Shown one piece after another: positions 44,626 through 52,051 of a stretch of 64,000 nucleotides of DNA; the stretch's first letter is position 1, and each line of letters opens with the position of its first letter. Under the pieces are notes generated by a model. The model had not been told where the DNA came from, ran no database searches, and saw only the letters and a program-made list of their open reading frames with translations. A program made the translations under genes and the position numbers. Where the stretch lies: contig JAFGTS010000055.1 of NCBI GenBank assembly GCA_016933965.1, positions 1 through 64,000 of the forward strand, given 5' to 3'. This stretch comes from Deltaproteobacteria bacterium. GTDB taxonomy: Bacteria > Desulfobacterota > Syntrophia > Syntrophales > UBA2210.

Positions 44626-45600
44626 TTAGTCTCCCGCAAGGAGCCGCCGTGGATTATCGATCAGCATGGTATTGATCTGGTCGTCGCTGACGGCCGCCTT
44701 CTTAAGTGCCGGGATGATATCCTTGAATATGTGTGTGATATGGTAGTTCGGCATGACAAGGCCTATAATGTCAGAAACGCCCTGTCTGCCGAGCCAGTAA
44801 TTGACGAAATCATGGGAAATCATGATCTTGTCGGCGTAGCCGAGGCCGAGAAGGCCGATGAGACAGGCGATCCTGCGGGAATCTGGCGGCGTTCCGCCCA
44901 CGCCTTCAACACCGAAACGATCAAATCCGATAGAGACGCCCTTTTCAAGGACCCGAAGCAAGTAGTCGATATCCGTCGATCCGCCGATGTGGCCGATCAT
45001 GATCCGTTTCGGGTCGGCCCCTTCGGCGATAAGCAGATCGGCCTGCTCGGGACCGAGTTTCCCCTCCTGGGTATGGGTGATAATGGGGATCCCGTCCTCT
45101 TTTGAAACCCGTGCGGCTGCCTTGAAGAACATCGTTTCATAATCCGTGATCGCTTCCTTGCTGGACGCGACCTTGAAGACGGCGGGCTTGATACCGGTAT
45201 CCCCGACGCCCTTCGTCACTTCCGTCTTGAACATCTCGTAGACCTGTTCCGTTCCGTCACCAAGCTGGCTTCGAAGCTTGAAATAGGGCGGGGCTCCTTC
45301 TCCCTCGAAGTAGTATCCGCTGGAACAGAGAACGGTAAGGCCGCTCTTTTCAGAGATCTCCCTGAGCAGTTTCACGTCCCTGCCGCATTCGTTCGGTGTG
45401 GCGTCAACGATGGTCTTCACGCCCTGCTCCTTCACCGCCTCGGCCATCTTCAGACCGGCCTCCATACAGGCATCACGGTCAAAAGGGCCCAGCGTGGCGT
45501 CGCCCTGCCAGCCGGGAAATCCAAAGAGAAAATGCTCGTGTATCAGGGTCATGCCTAACTTCTTGGAAGGCACTGATCCCGAAACGGTGTTGATATTCAT
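44626..45600 (-). CDS. Phosphotriesterase-family (PTE/PLL-like) binuclear metal hydrolase
   Basis: 324 residues with a complete binuclear site: His21 and His23 (IHEH), the carboxylated Lys143 (VFKVAS), His176 (THTQ), His204 (IGHIGG) and Asp264 (SHDF). The family includes phosphotriesterases and lactonases; without a nearby organophosphate pathway, a lactone or ester hydrolase is the better guess. AAGGAGGGA precedes the ATG. First gene of the sigma-54-controlled operon, and so perhaps its first enzymatic step. Confidence 0.9.
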   Translation of the reverse strand: MNINTVSGSVPSKKLGMTLIHEHFLFGFPGWQGDATLGPFDRDACMEAGLKMAEAVKEQGVKTIVDATPNECGRDVKLLREISEKSGLTVLCSSGYYFEGEGAPPYFKLRSQLGDGTEQVYEMFKTEVTKGVGDTGIKPAVFKVASSKEAITDYETMFFKAAARVSKEDGIPIITHTQEGKLGPEQADLLIAEGADPKRIMIGHIGGSTDIDYLLRVLEKGVSIGFDRFGVEGVGGTPPDSRRIACLIGLLGLGYADKIMISHDFVNYWLGRQGVSDIIGLVMPNYHITHIFKDIIPALKKAAVSDDQINTMLIDNPRRLLAGD

Positions 45601-45656
45601 GGCCGTCCCTCCTTAAACGTATATTTGTGTGGTTCTGCATGGGTCGGTTTCCAGGG

Positions 45657-45672
45657 AGCAACATGCGTGCCA
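45657..45672 (-). promoter_or_regulatory. Sigma-54 (-24/-12) promoter
   Basis: On the minus strand the sequence reads TGGCACGCATGTTGCT, which matches the consensus TGGCAC-N5-TTGCW at every fixed position. It is 57 bases upstream of the phosphotriesterase-like gene and correctly oriented. Confidence 0.9.
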
Positions 45673-45732
45673 TGAATGTCGCCCGGAGTGGCTTTACCTC
45701 AATATATTGATATTACTAGATATCGGCCAGAT

Positions 45733-45750
45733 CGGTGCGCCAGCGCACCG
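45733..45750. promoter_or_regulatory. Perfect palindrome, probable activator binding site
   Basis: CGGTGCGCCAGCGCACCG is an 18-base palindrome with perfect 8-base arms, about 60 bases upstream of the -24 element, a usual distance for an enhancer-type site. Its left arm recurs in the promoter of the sigma-54 activator gene at 38658-38666. Confidence 0.75.
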
Positions 45751-45917
45751 CAGTCCTTCTTGCCGGGCTGTTGCGCCTGAATAAGACACTCTGTCCCATC
45801 GTGTTTCAGCTTGTGCCGGTTGAAGAAAAGCCGGGAGGCTTTACCGGGGACATCCAAGATTCCCTGCAAAGGGGGAAGAAAAGGGAGGACATACCCTTTC
45901 TATCGGCCAACAATTTC

Positions 45918-45946
45918 TTGACATGCACAGATACATCCTGTAAAAA
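45918..45946 (+). promoter_or_regulatory. Sigma-70 promoter of the Kelch-type lipoprotein
   Basis: TTGACA (45918-45923), a 17-base spacer and TAAAAA (45941-45946), followed by AT-rich DNA up to the gene at 46005. Within the 404-base divergent spacer 45601-46004 the other visible sites are the sigma-54 promoter and palindrome. Confidence 0.6.
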
Positions 45947-46004
45947 TACCTAAATTAATTTAATGATATTCAACATGGTTACATTACCTTAGAAGGGGTA
46001 GACT

Positions 46005-47549
46005 ATGAAAAATGCACTTTCTTGGAAAAAGGGATTTCTTGTATTCGGTCTGATCGTTCTGTCAATGCTGTTCATCCTCGGATGCAGCGATGATAACAAG
46101 ACGATCCGGATTCCCGATGATAATGACGAGCAAAACACATACTACCCCGGAAAGGCCGAGATCGTGACAGCTGACACGATCGCGTGGGGTGCTGTGAACC
46201 CGACGGTTGTTATTACGGCAATAGACTTCCAGTTTGATGTGAACATCACGGCTGCTGACCTGCAGGTGGACCCGGGGACGACGAATCTGCAATTGTTCCA
46301 GGTCACCTGGTTGAACGCGACGCAGATACGGGTGGCATTAACGGGAACGGCGGCCTACGGAGAGGTGCTGATCGAGGCTGATACATATGACACCGATACG
46401 CTGTCCATTGTCATCCCTCCCCACATAACATCGGCGGATACGATCCCCTGTGATGCCGTCGATCCGGCCGTTACCGTCACCGTGGACGACGGACTGGACT
46501 TTCAGGCCGGTATCACGGTCGGTGATATGACGGTGGATACGGGGACCACGGGTTTGACCTTCGATTCCGTTATCTATGTGAATGCGACGGAAATAACCAT
46601 CGTGTTCACGGGAACGGCAGAGGGTGGACGGGTTTCGATCCAGGCGAACGGGTCGGCCTTCGTGGCGGATGATGAAGAAGAAGACGACAGTAACATCCTG
46701 GTGTTTGGTGTCTGTGACCCCGTTGACCCCTGGGCCACGATCGCGACCGCGGACAATTGGCTCACGAACAATCCTTACTTTGACAAACACGATGGCGGGT
46801 GGGTCTACTCGCCCCGCGAAGACGTCCTGTACGCCTTTTACGGCAACGATGCGGGAACCACAGGAAGAAACCTCTATCGCATCGACCACATCGGGCAGAC
46901 GTTCACCCTCGCGACGGTCCTGACCTACGGCCGCCACGGGTCGCATCCGGTGATCGACGACACCGGCACGTACATCTACCTGCCCCCATCGCAGCAGACC
47001 AACGTTCTCGAGCGTTACAACACGGTGACGTTCACCCTGGAAACCCTCGCGGGGGCACCCGCGAACGGCACCTTCGCCCATGGGGCGTGGAAGAACGGTA
47101 AGCTCTGGATCGTGCTCAACAACAACCAGCTTTACAATTACGATCCCGCATCCAACACATGGACCGGTGTGCACGGGTTCAGCAGTTGGGCCAATGTGGC
47201 ATCTTCGGGTCCGGCGTCCGATCTCGTCTATGTCATTGTCGTGGGCGGGGCTCTTTACTCGCACAATACCGTCACTGACACAACCACCATTCTTGCGTCT
47301 CATCCCTATGGCTTCAGCCTCGGCGGCAACGGCCAGTTCGTCTGGTTCGGCACCACCATCGGTTACCTCTATGCCATGGGCGGCTGCAGCGGCACCCCTG
47401 CCATGTACGATATCGGTGCCAATACCTGGCATGCCATGGCAGACCCGAAGCCGAACTCGAACTGTGTCGGCCACGCGACCTACGATACCCTGCGACAGCG
47501 TCTGTATGTGGCGCATGGGAACAGCAGTGCTTTCTACTACCAGTATTAG
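46005..47549 (+). CDS. Lipoprotein with two Ig-like modules and a Kelch-like propeller
   Basis: 514 residues. The signal peptide ends in FILGC. Residues about 45-135 and 136-225 are two related beta modules (ITSADTIPCDAVDP and GTTGLTFDSVIYVNATEIT-type sequences). From about 240 to the end the protein has Kelch/propeller-like strands (NTVTFTLETL, YNYDPASNTWTG, MYDIGANTWHAM). A surface-exposed, outer-membrane-anchored binding protein is likely. Its upstream promoter and downstream terminator make it monocistronic. Confidence 0.88.
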   Translation: MKNALSWKKGFLVFGLIVLSMLFILGCSDDNKTIRIPDDNDEQNTYYPGKAEIVTADTIAWGAVNPTVVITAIDFQFDVNITAADLQVDPGTTNLQLFQVTWLNATQIRVALTGTAAYGEVLIEADTYDTDTLSIVIPPHITSADTIPCDAVDPAVTVTVDDGLDFQAGITVGDMTVDTGTTGLTFDSVIYVNATEITIVFTGTAEGGRVSIQANGSAFVADDEEEDDSNILVFGVCDPVDPWATIATADNWLTNNPYFDKHDGGWVYSPREDVLYAFYGNDAGTTGRNLYRIDHIGQTFTLATVLTYGRHGSHPVIDDTGTYIYLPPSQQTNVLERYNTVTFTLETLAGAPANGTFAHGAWKNGKLWIVLNNNQLYNYDPASNTWTGVHGFSSWANVASSGPASDLVYVIVVGGALYSHNTVTDTTTILASHPYGFSLGGNGQFVWFGTTIGYLYAMGGCSGTPAMYDIGANTWHAMADPKPNSNCVGHATYDTLRQRLYVAHGNSSAFYYQY

Positions 47550-47609
47550 TGCCTGGTTCAAGGGGACGCCCTGGAGGCGTTCCCTCGACCTTTCATAAGA
47601 CAATCTCGT

Positions 47610-47639
47610 GCGGGCCGGTTCATTATAATACCGGCCCGC
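47610..47639 (+). terminator. Terminator of the Kelch-type lipoprotein gene
   Basis: A perfect nine-base GC-rich stem GCGGGCCGG / CCGGCCCGC with an AT-rich 12-base loop, 60 bases after the stop codon. The following T-run is interrupted. Confidence 0.75.
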
Positions 47640-47685
47640 CGCTGTTTCTGGTCGTTTTTCGAAATTATAACCGGAAAGAACGATA

Positions 47686-47723
47686 AAAAAAGGGGTTACG
47701 GCATTAATGCCGCAGCCCCTTTA
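47686..47723 (-). terminator. Terminator of the tRNA-Phe gene
   Basis: Read on the minus strand, AAAGGGG pairs with CCCCTTT around an inner perfect stem CGGCAT/ATGCCG, followed by seven T. It lies directly downstream of the tRNA gene. Confidence 0.88.
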
Positions 47724-47729
47724 TTTTAC

Positions 47730-47805
47730 TGGTGGGTCAGGGCAGAATCGAACTGCCGACACCTGGATTTTCAGTCCAGTGCTCTACCGACTGAGCTACC
47801 GACCC
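47730..47805 (-). tRNA. tRNA-Phe (anticodon GAA), CCA encoded
   Basis: A 76-base cloverleaf on the minus strand: acceptor GGGTCGG with CTGACCC, D-arm GCTC/GAGC, anticodon arm CTGGA-CTGAAAA-TCCAG with anticodon GAA, T-arm GGCAG-TTCGATT-CTGCC, discriminator A and an encoded CCA. All stems pair (one G-U in the acceptor). Confidence 0.98.
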
Positions 47806-47889
47806 GGGATGCTGTTTCAAAGAGGGTTAGACTACTATCCAATCTTTCAGTCTTTGTCAAGAATTTTTGAGGAACAGCGGGACGACCAT

Positions 47890-48441
47890 TCACGGCTCTT
47901 CTCTGTCCCCTGAACCGGCGGTTTCCGGTTCTTCCATGACCGGTGGAAGGCGCTGCGGATAGATATCGCGCGGGGGCGGCCCGGTTCTCACCGGTGTGCC
48001 GAGCCGTGTTCGCACGACCACTGTTGCCGCGAGCTTGTCATGCCAGCCCTGTTTTCTGGCGTCCAGGGCGATCCAGAAGAACCCGAGGTAGAATATCACC
48101 TCCGACAGGAGATATCCCACCCAGCGAAGAAATCCCAGGCCGAGGGTGACCGGTTCTCCCGAAAGGGGCACCACCCTGAGCCCGAAGAGCTTCTTTCCCG
48201 GCGTCTGTCCCGTGGTTCCGTGAAAGTAGGTGAAGTAGAGCATGTCCAGTACGATGCTGGTGCCGGAGAACGATATGAGTACCGGTGACGCGAAGACAGC
48301 CGGCGTCAGGGAGAAGGCGCTGAGGTGAATGAGAATGAGCCCGGCCGCCGTCACGGATAGTGCGAGAATAGTGATGATGAGTTTGTCGGTCATGTATGCC
48401 GCGGCCCGCCGCCAGAAACCGCCGTAGATGGGATCCGTCAT
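47890..48441 (-). CDS. RDD-family membrane protein
   Basis: 183 residues with three hydrophobic segments and the family motifs GFWRRAAAYMTDKLI, GTTGQTPGKKLFGLRVV and ALDARKQGWHDKLAATVVV. RDD proteins are small inner-membrane proteins of mostly unknown role, some acting as ion or osmolyte transporters. The ATG at 48441 overlaps the stop of rsmE (ATGA); the longer frame to 48561 shadows rsmE. The C-terminal 30 residues are proline-rich and probably disordered. Confidence 0.92.
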   Translation of the reverse strand: MTDPIYGGFWRRAAAYMTDKLIITILALSVTAAGLILIHLSAFSLTPAVFASPVLISFSGTSIVLDMLYFTYFHGTTGQTPGKKLFGLRVVPLSGEPVTLGLGFLRWVGYLLSEVIFYLGFFWIALDARKQGWHDKLAATVVVRTRLGTPVRTGPPPRDIYPQRLPPVMEEPETAGSGDREEP

Positions 48442-49211
48442 GGCTGACAGCCGCTTTCCGGCGGATCGAACCCGCCTCGCTCGTACTGGACGATCGAGAT
48501 GATCGTGAGAGGGCTTGTTTCGGTTCTGAGGATGGCGTCGCCCAGGGTGACGGGAATGCATCCCCCTTGTCGCGCCGTTTCCACCTCGTTCTCCGAAAAC
48601 CCGCCTTCGGGACCGACGATGAGATCGAGCCGGGACCTGTGCCGGTATCGCTCGTCGGTAAGGATACCCCTGATGCTTTGTCTGCGTTCATGTTCCCAGA
48701 ATATCAGGCGAAGCGTGTCCTCCCCCGGTGCTTCGAGAAGTTCGTCGAAGGAAACGACCTCCGTTACCTCCGGTACCGTGGCCCGGCCGCACTGGCGGGC
48801 GGCTTCACGGGCGATCTTCCGCCATCGGTCCGCGCGGGCGTGTTTCTTCTCCTCGGTGAGGCGGGGGACCGACCGTGATGAAATGAAGGGGATTATCCGG
48901 TTCACGCCCAGTTCCGTCGTTTTCTGGACGATCAGATCCATCTTGGCGCCTTTTGGGAGCGACTGGGCGAGGGTGATCGAGCAGGCCGGCGGGGGCGTCC
49001 GTTCCTCACCGGTGATCAGAAGGGTGGCGGTGCCTGCCGAGACAGCTTCTATGCGGGCCGTGAATTCCCGGCCCCGGCCGTCAAAGAGGATGACCGTCGC
49101 GCCCGGCCTGAGCCTGAGCACCTGCCTGATATACCGGAAATCCGCACCCCCGAGAGTTACCGTCGTATCTTTGTCCGGCGGGAAGGGGTGATAGATCCTT
49201 GGGATCGTCAA
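48438..49211 (-). CDS. rsmE: 16S rRNA (uracil(1498)-N3)-methyltransferase
   Basis: 257 residues with an N-terminal PUA-like domain (HPFPPDKDTTVTLGGADFRY) and a SPOUT methyltransferase domain whose SAM-binding knot is LIVGPEGGFSENEVE and LGDAILRTET. It methylates U1498 of 16S rRNA. I choose the TTG at 49211, which overlaps the prmA stop (TTGA) and has AAAAGGAG upstream; a GTG at 49250 is the other option. prmA-rsmE adjacency is common in bacteria. Confidence 0.94.
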   Translation of the reverse strand: MTIPRIYHPFPPDKDTTVTLGGADFRYIRQVLRLRPGATVILFDGRGREFTARIEAVSAGTATLLITGEERTPPPACSITLAQSLPKGAKMDLIVQKTTELGVNRIIPFISSRSVPRLTEEKKHARADRWRKIAREAARQCGRATVPEVTEVVSFDELLEAPGEDTLRLIFWEHERRQSIRGILTDERYRHRSRLDLIVGPEGGFSENEVETARQGGCIPVTLGDAILRTETSPLTIISIVQYERGGFDPPESGCQP

Positions 49212-50146
49212 TCGGTCGTGCTCCTTTTGTGAAAGACGTAACAGACCCACTCACGCTCGGTGCCGATGTCATGAATATCGAGGTCTTCCGTGCGGAAGGT
49301 CTCTTCGATGGAATCCCGGTCCTGGTCGATGATCCCCGAAGCGATAAAGTAGCCGCCGTCTGAGATCATGCGGATCAGCGCGGCGTGATAGGTGGTGAGG
49401 GTGGCCGCCGTCAGGTTGGCGACGATCAGGTCGAACACCCTGTCGCAGGTTTCAACATCCTGGTTGATGACGGTGACGCGGTCGCCGACACCGTTGATCG
49501 CCACGTTTTTTGAGGCAATGTCCACGGCGCGGGGATCGATATCGATAGCGGTCACTTTCTCGGCGCCCAGCTTGGCGCAGCAGATGGCGAGGATTCCCGT
49601 GCCGGTGCCGATGTCAAGGGCGTTCCAGCTCCCATGCATCCGGTCCTTCGTGATGATCTCCTCGAGGGCCATGATGCACATGCGTGTTGAGGGGTGTTGA
49701 CCCGTGCCGAATGCCATGCCGGGGTCTATATCGACGACGATGTCCCGCCCCGCCGGCGCATACCGCTCCCAGGTAGGTTTGATGACGATCCCCCTGCTGA
49801 CCCGAAGCGGTTTAAAGAATTTTTTCCATTGTTCCTCCCAGCCGGGGTCAACGACGGTAACCGTCGTAAAGGCCGGTTTTTCGAGAGCAGGGAAGAGTTC
49901 CGACAGGCTGTCGATATATCGCTGAAGCAGGATGATCTTTTCCTTCGACTCCTGAACCGCGGGGAGGTATGCCTTCAGTTCATCGCGGCCGGCAATGCTC
50001 TCCTCCTGTTCGAAAGCGTCGGATTCTCCCTCTTCCTGTATGATCCCGAGGGTGTTCATCTCGATGAGAAAATTGGAAAGGGCATCGCTCAGTTCCGGCG
50101 GCGATGAAAGGGTGATCTCGATCCATTGTTCCTTCGCTTCGGGCAT
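49208..50146 (-). CDS. prmA: Ribosomal protein L11 methyltransferase
   Basis: 312 residues. After an N-terminal ferredoxin-like domain that binds L11, the methyltransferase core shows LDIGTGTGILAI (motif I), AIDIDPRAV and the DLIVANLTAATL motif replacing the usual NILA. The FGTGQHPSTRMC segment is typical. ATG at 50146 with GAGGAGA upstream. It methylates lysines and the N-terminus of L11. The in-frame extension to 50260 has no ribosome site. Confidence 0.95.
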   Translation of the reverse strand: MPEAKEQWIEITLSSPPELSDALSNFLIEMNTLGIIQEEGESDAFEQEESIAGRDELKAYLPAVQESKEKIILLQRYIDSLSELFPALEKPAFTTVTVVDPGWEEQWKKFFKPLRVSRGIVIKPTWERYAPAGRDIVVDIDPGMAFGTGQHPSTRMCIMALEEIITKDRMHGSWNALDIGTGTGILAICCAKLGAEKVTAIDIDPRAVDIASKNVAINGVGDRVTVINQDVETCDRVFDLIVANLTAATLTTYHAALIRMISDGGYFIASGIIDQDRDSIEETFRTEDLDIHDIGTEREWVCYVFHKRSTTD

Positions 50147-50454
50147 AGCCTGTCTCCTCTGAGGACATGGTGCTGTTGATGGGTTCCGCCTGATACCCCC
50201 GCGGACATCGCGGTGTTCTCCGGCACCGGGGACCCCGGGACCGTCCGGTCGGCCATGCATGCTCGGAAGGTCCGATGAACGACCGTTCTCAGACTAATAA
50301 CCTCTTTTTGAAGAGATTTCAAGTATCTTGAATTTTTATGTTCTTCGTGATAAAAAACTTTCCTTTATCTGAAGTGTTATGGATCACTCCCGGTCCGGAG
50401 CGGTGCCCGGAAAGTGAGCGTGTGAACGGGACCGGGATCCCCATAGGTGACACG

Positions 50455-51105
50455 GTGAAATATTACCCTGTTTACTTGAATATTCTCGATCGATCCTGTG
50501 TCGTTGTCGGCGGAGGCGGTGTTGCAGAAAGAAAGGTAGCACGCCTTCTTGAAAGCGGGGCGCGGGTAACGGTCGTGAGCCGCACGCTGACGGCACGGCT
50601 GGATGGTATCAGGAGGGAGAACGGGATCGTCCATATCGATGATGAGTACCGGAAGGAATATCTGACAGGCGCCCGCCTCGTCATCGGTGCCACCGACGAC
50701 CCGGTGGTGAACGGTCTCCTTTTCCGGGATTGCCGGGAGTTGGGGATTCCCGTCAACATAGTCGACGACCCCCTTCGGTGCGATTTTATACTTCCCGCCG
50801 TCGCCGAGCAGGGAGACCTTTCCATCGCCGTTTCGACGGCCGGGAAAAGCCCCCTTCTCGCCCGTCGTCTCCGGGAGGAGCTGGAGGAACGGTACGGCCC
50901 CGAGTATGCCGTTCTCCTGAAGATAATGGGAGACCTGCGGGAACGGATCATCGCCCGCGGCGGAGGCTCCGGCGATAACCGGGAGATATTCGAGAGGGTT
51001 CTGGATTCGCCGGTACTCGAGCATATACGGAACGGCGCCTGGGAAGAGGTGCGCAGGATCATCCGGGAAACGACGGGTGAGGAGGTCGATGTGGGAGGGG
51101 ATTAG
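50455..51105 (+). CDS. Precorrin-2 dehydrogenase (Met8/SirC-type), possible sirohydrochlorin ferrochelatase
   Basis: 216 residues. KYYPVYLNI at the N-terminus and the NAD-binding VVVGGGGVAERKVARLL are the signature of the CysG N-terminal domain/Met8/SirC family; AVSTAGKSPLLARRLREELE follows. It oxidises precorrin-2 to sirohydrochlorin and may insert iron. Start GTG at 50455 with AGGTGA upstream gives the canonical N-terminus; the open frame runs back to 50338. The TAG stop is inside a GGGGATTAG repeat unit. Likely co-functional with the heme block that follows. Confidence 0.92.
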   Translation: MKYYPVYLNILDRSCVVVGGGGVAERKVARLLESGARVTVVSRTLTARLDGIRRENGIVHIDDEYRKEYLTGARLVIGATDDPVVNGLLFRDCRELGIPVNIVDDPLRCDFILPAVAEQGDLSIAVSTAGKSPLLARRLREELEERYGPEYAVLLKIMGDLRERIIARGGGSGDNREIFERVLDSPVLEHIRNGAWEEVRRIIRETTGEEVDVGGD

Positions 51106-51220
51106 CGGATTACGGATTAGGGATTACGGATTAGGGATTACGGATTAATGTTCCCGAATCCCGAATAACGAATCCCGATTCACCAATCCCGGATCCCGCA
51201 CTCAGGCACTCAGGCACTTG
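51097..51220. repeat. GGATTA/CCCGAAT/CACTCAGG composite array (copy flanking the hem block, left)
   Basis: Seven or so GGATTAC/GGATTAG units, then CCCGAAT units, then two CACTCAGG octamers, starting inside the stop region of the upstream gene and running to within 12 bases of the next start codon. The stretch CCCGAATCCCGAATAACGA also occurs in the copy at 55777-55869. Confidence 0.85.
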
Positions 51221-51231
51221 GTTTTTTAACT

Positions 51232-52047
51232 ATGGAAAGCCTTTTATTCAAGACCGCCCTTTTGCTGTACGCGCTTAGTACCGTGGGATATATGGTATCC
51301 CTGCTCATGAAACGTGTGCTGGCGGCGAAGGTCTCGACATGGGTCCTTTGCGCGGCCTTTGCCGTGCATTCGGTTTATATTGTCTTCCGCTGGGTTGCGG
51401 CGGGATACAATCCCGCCGTCAACCTCTATGAGGCCCTCTCGTTCAGTGCCTGGGCGATAGCCGGCGTCTACCTCCTGTCCCAGGTCAAGACAAAGACGCG
51501 GGTGCTCGGGGCGTTCGTTTCCCCCATCGTCCTCGTCCTTGCCATCACGGCACTGCCCCGTGCGGCCGGCGACCTGGCGATCCCGGCAATGCTTCGGAGC
51601 ACCTGGGTTTCTGCTCATGTTGCGTCGATCCTTATCGCCGGTGCCCTGCTCGCCCTGGCCTGCATCGCGGGTATAGCGTATCTGGTTCAGGACAATCTGC
51701 TGAAAAAGAAGCGGGGGTATGGTTTTATCAGGCTGCTTCCGCCACTTCGGGACCTTGACCGGATAAATCATGTCTCCATCGTTGCGGGATTCTTCCTTTT
51801 GACCTTCGGTGTCGTGGCCGGTTCCGTCTGGGCCGGAACGGTCTGGGGAAGTCGATGGTACTGGGATCCGAAACAGGTGTGCACGCTGATTTCCTGGTTT
51901 CTCTATGCCGTTCTGCTCCACCAGCGGCTCGCCATCGGCTGGAAGGGAAGGAAGGCGGCCCTGCTGTCGATCATCGCTTTTGGTATTCTCCTCTTTGCCT
52001 TCGTCGGCGTGAATATCTTTTTTGTGACGGTTCATCATTTTGCATAA
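51232..52047 (+). CDS. CcsB/CcsA-family (CcmC/HemX-like) cytochrome c biogenesis membrane protein
   Basis: 271 residues with about eight hydrophobic segments. The heme-handling WWD-like motif appears as WGSRWYWDPKQVCTLISW, and conserved His residues lie in the membrane segments. It acts in heme delivery for cytochrome c maturation (System II) or as the HemX-type factor often placed before hemA. Start ATG at 51232 directly after the repeat, without a clear ribosome site. It ends five bases before hemA. Confidence 0.92.
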   Translation: MESLLFKTALLLYALSTVGYMVSLLMKRVLAAKVSTWVLCAAFAVHSVYIVFRWVAAGYNPAVNLYEALSFSAWAIAGVYLLSQVKTKTRVLGAFVSPIVLVLAITALPRAAGDLAIPAMLRSTWVSAHVASILIAGALLALACIAGIAYLVQDNLLKKKRGYGFIRLLPPLRDLDRINHVSIVAGFFLLTFGVVAGSVWAGTVWGSRWYWDPKQVCTLISWFLYAVLLHQRLAIGWKGRKAALLSIIAFGILLFAFVGVNIFFVTVHHFA

Positions 52048-52051
52048 GAAC

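Noticed and set aside
45735-45953. 72-codon open frame upstream of the Kelch-type lipoprotein
   Set aside because: It overlaps the palindrome and the lipoprotein promoter, lacks a ribosome site and has no recognisable pattern.
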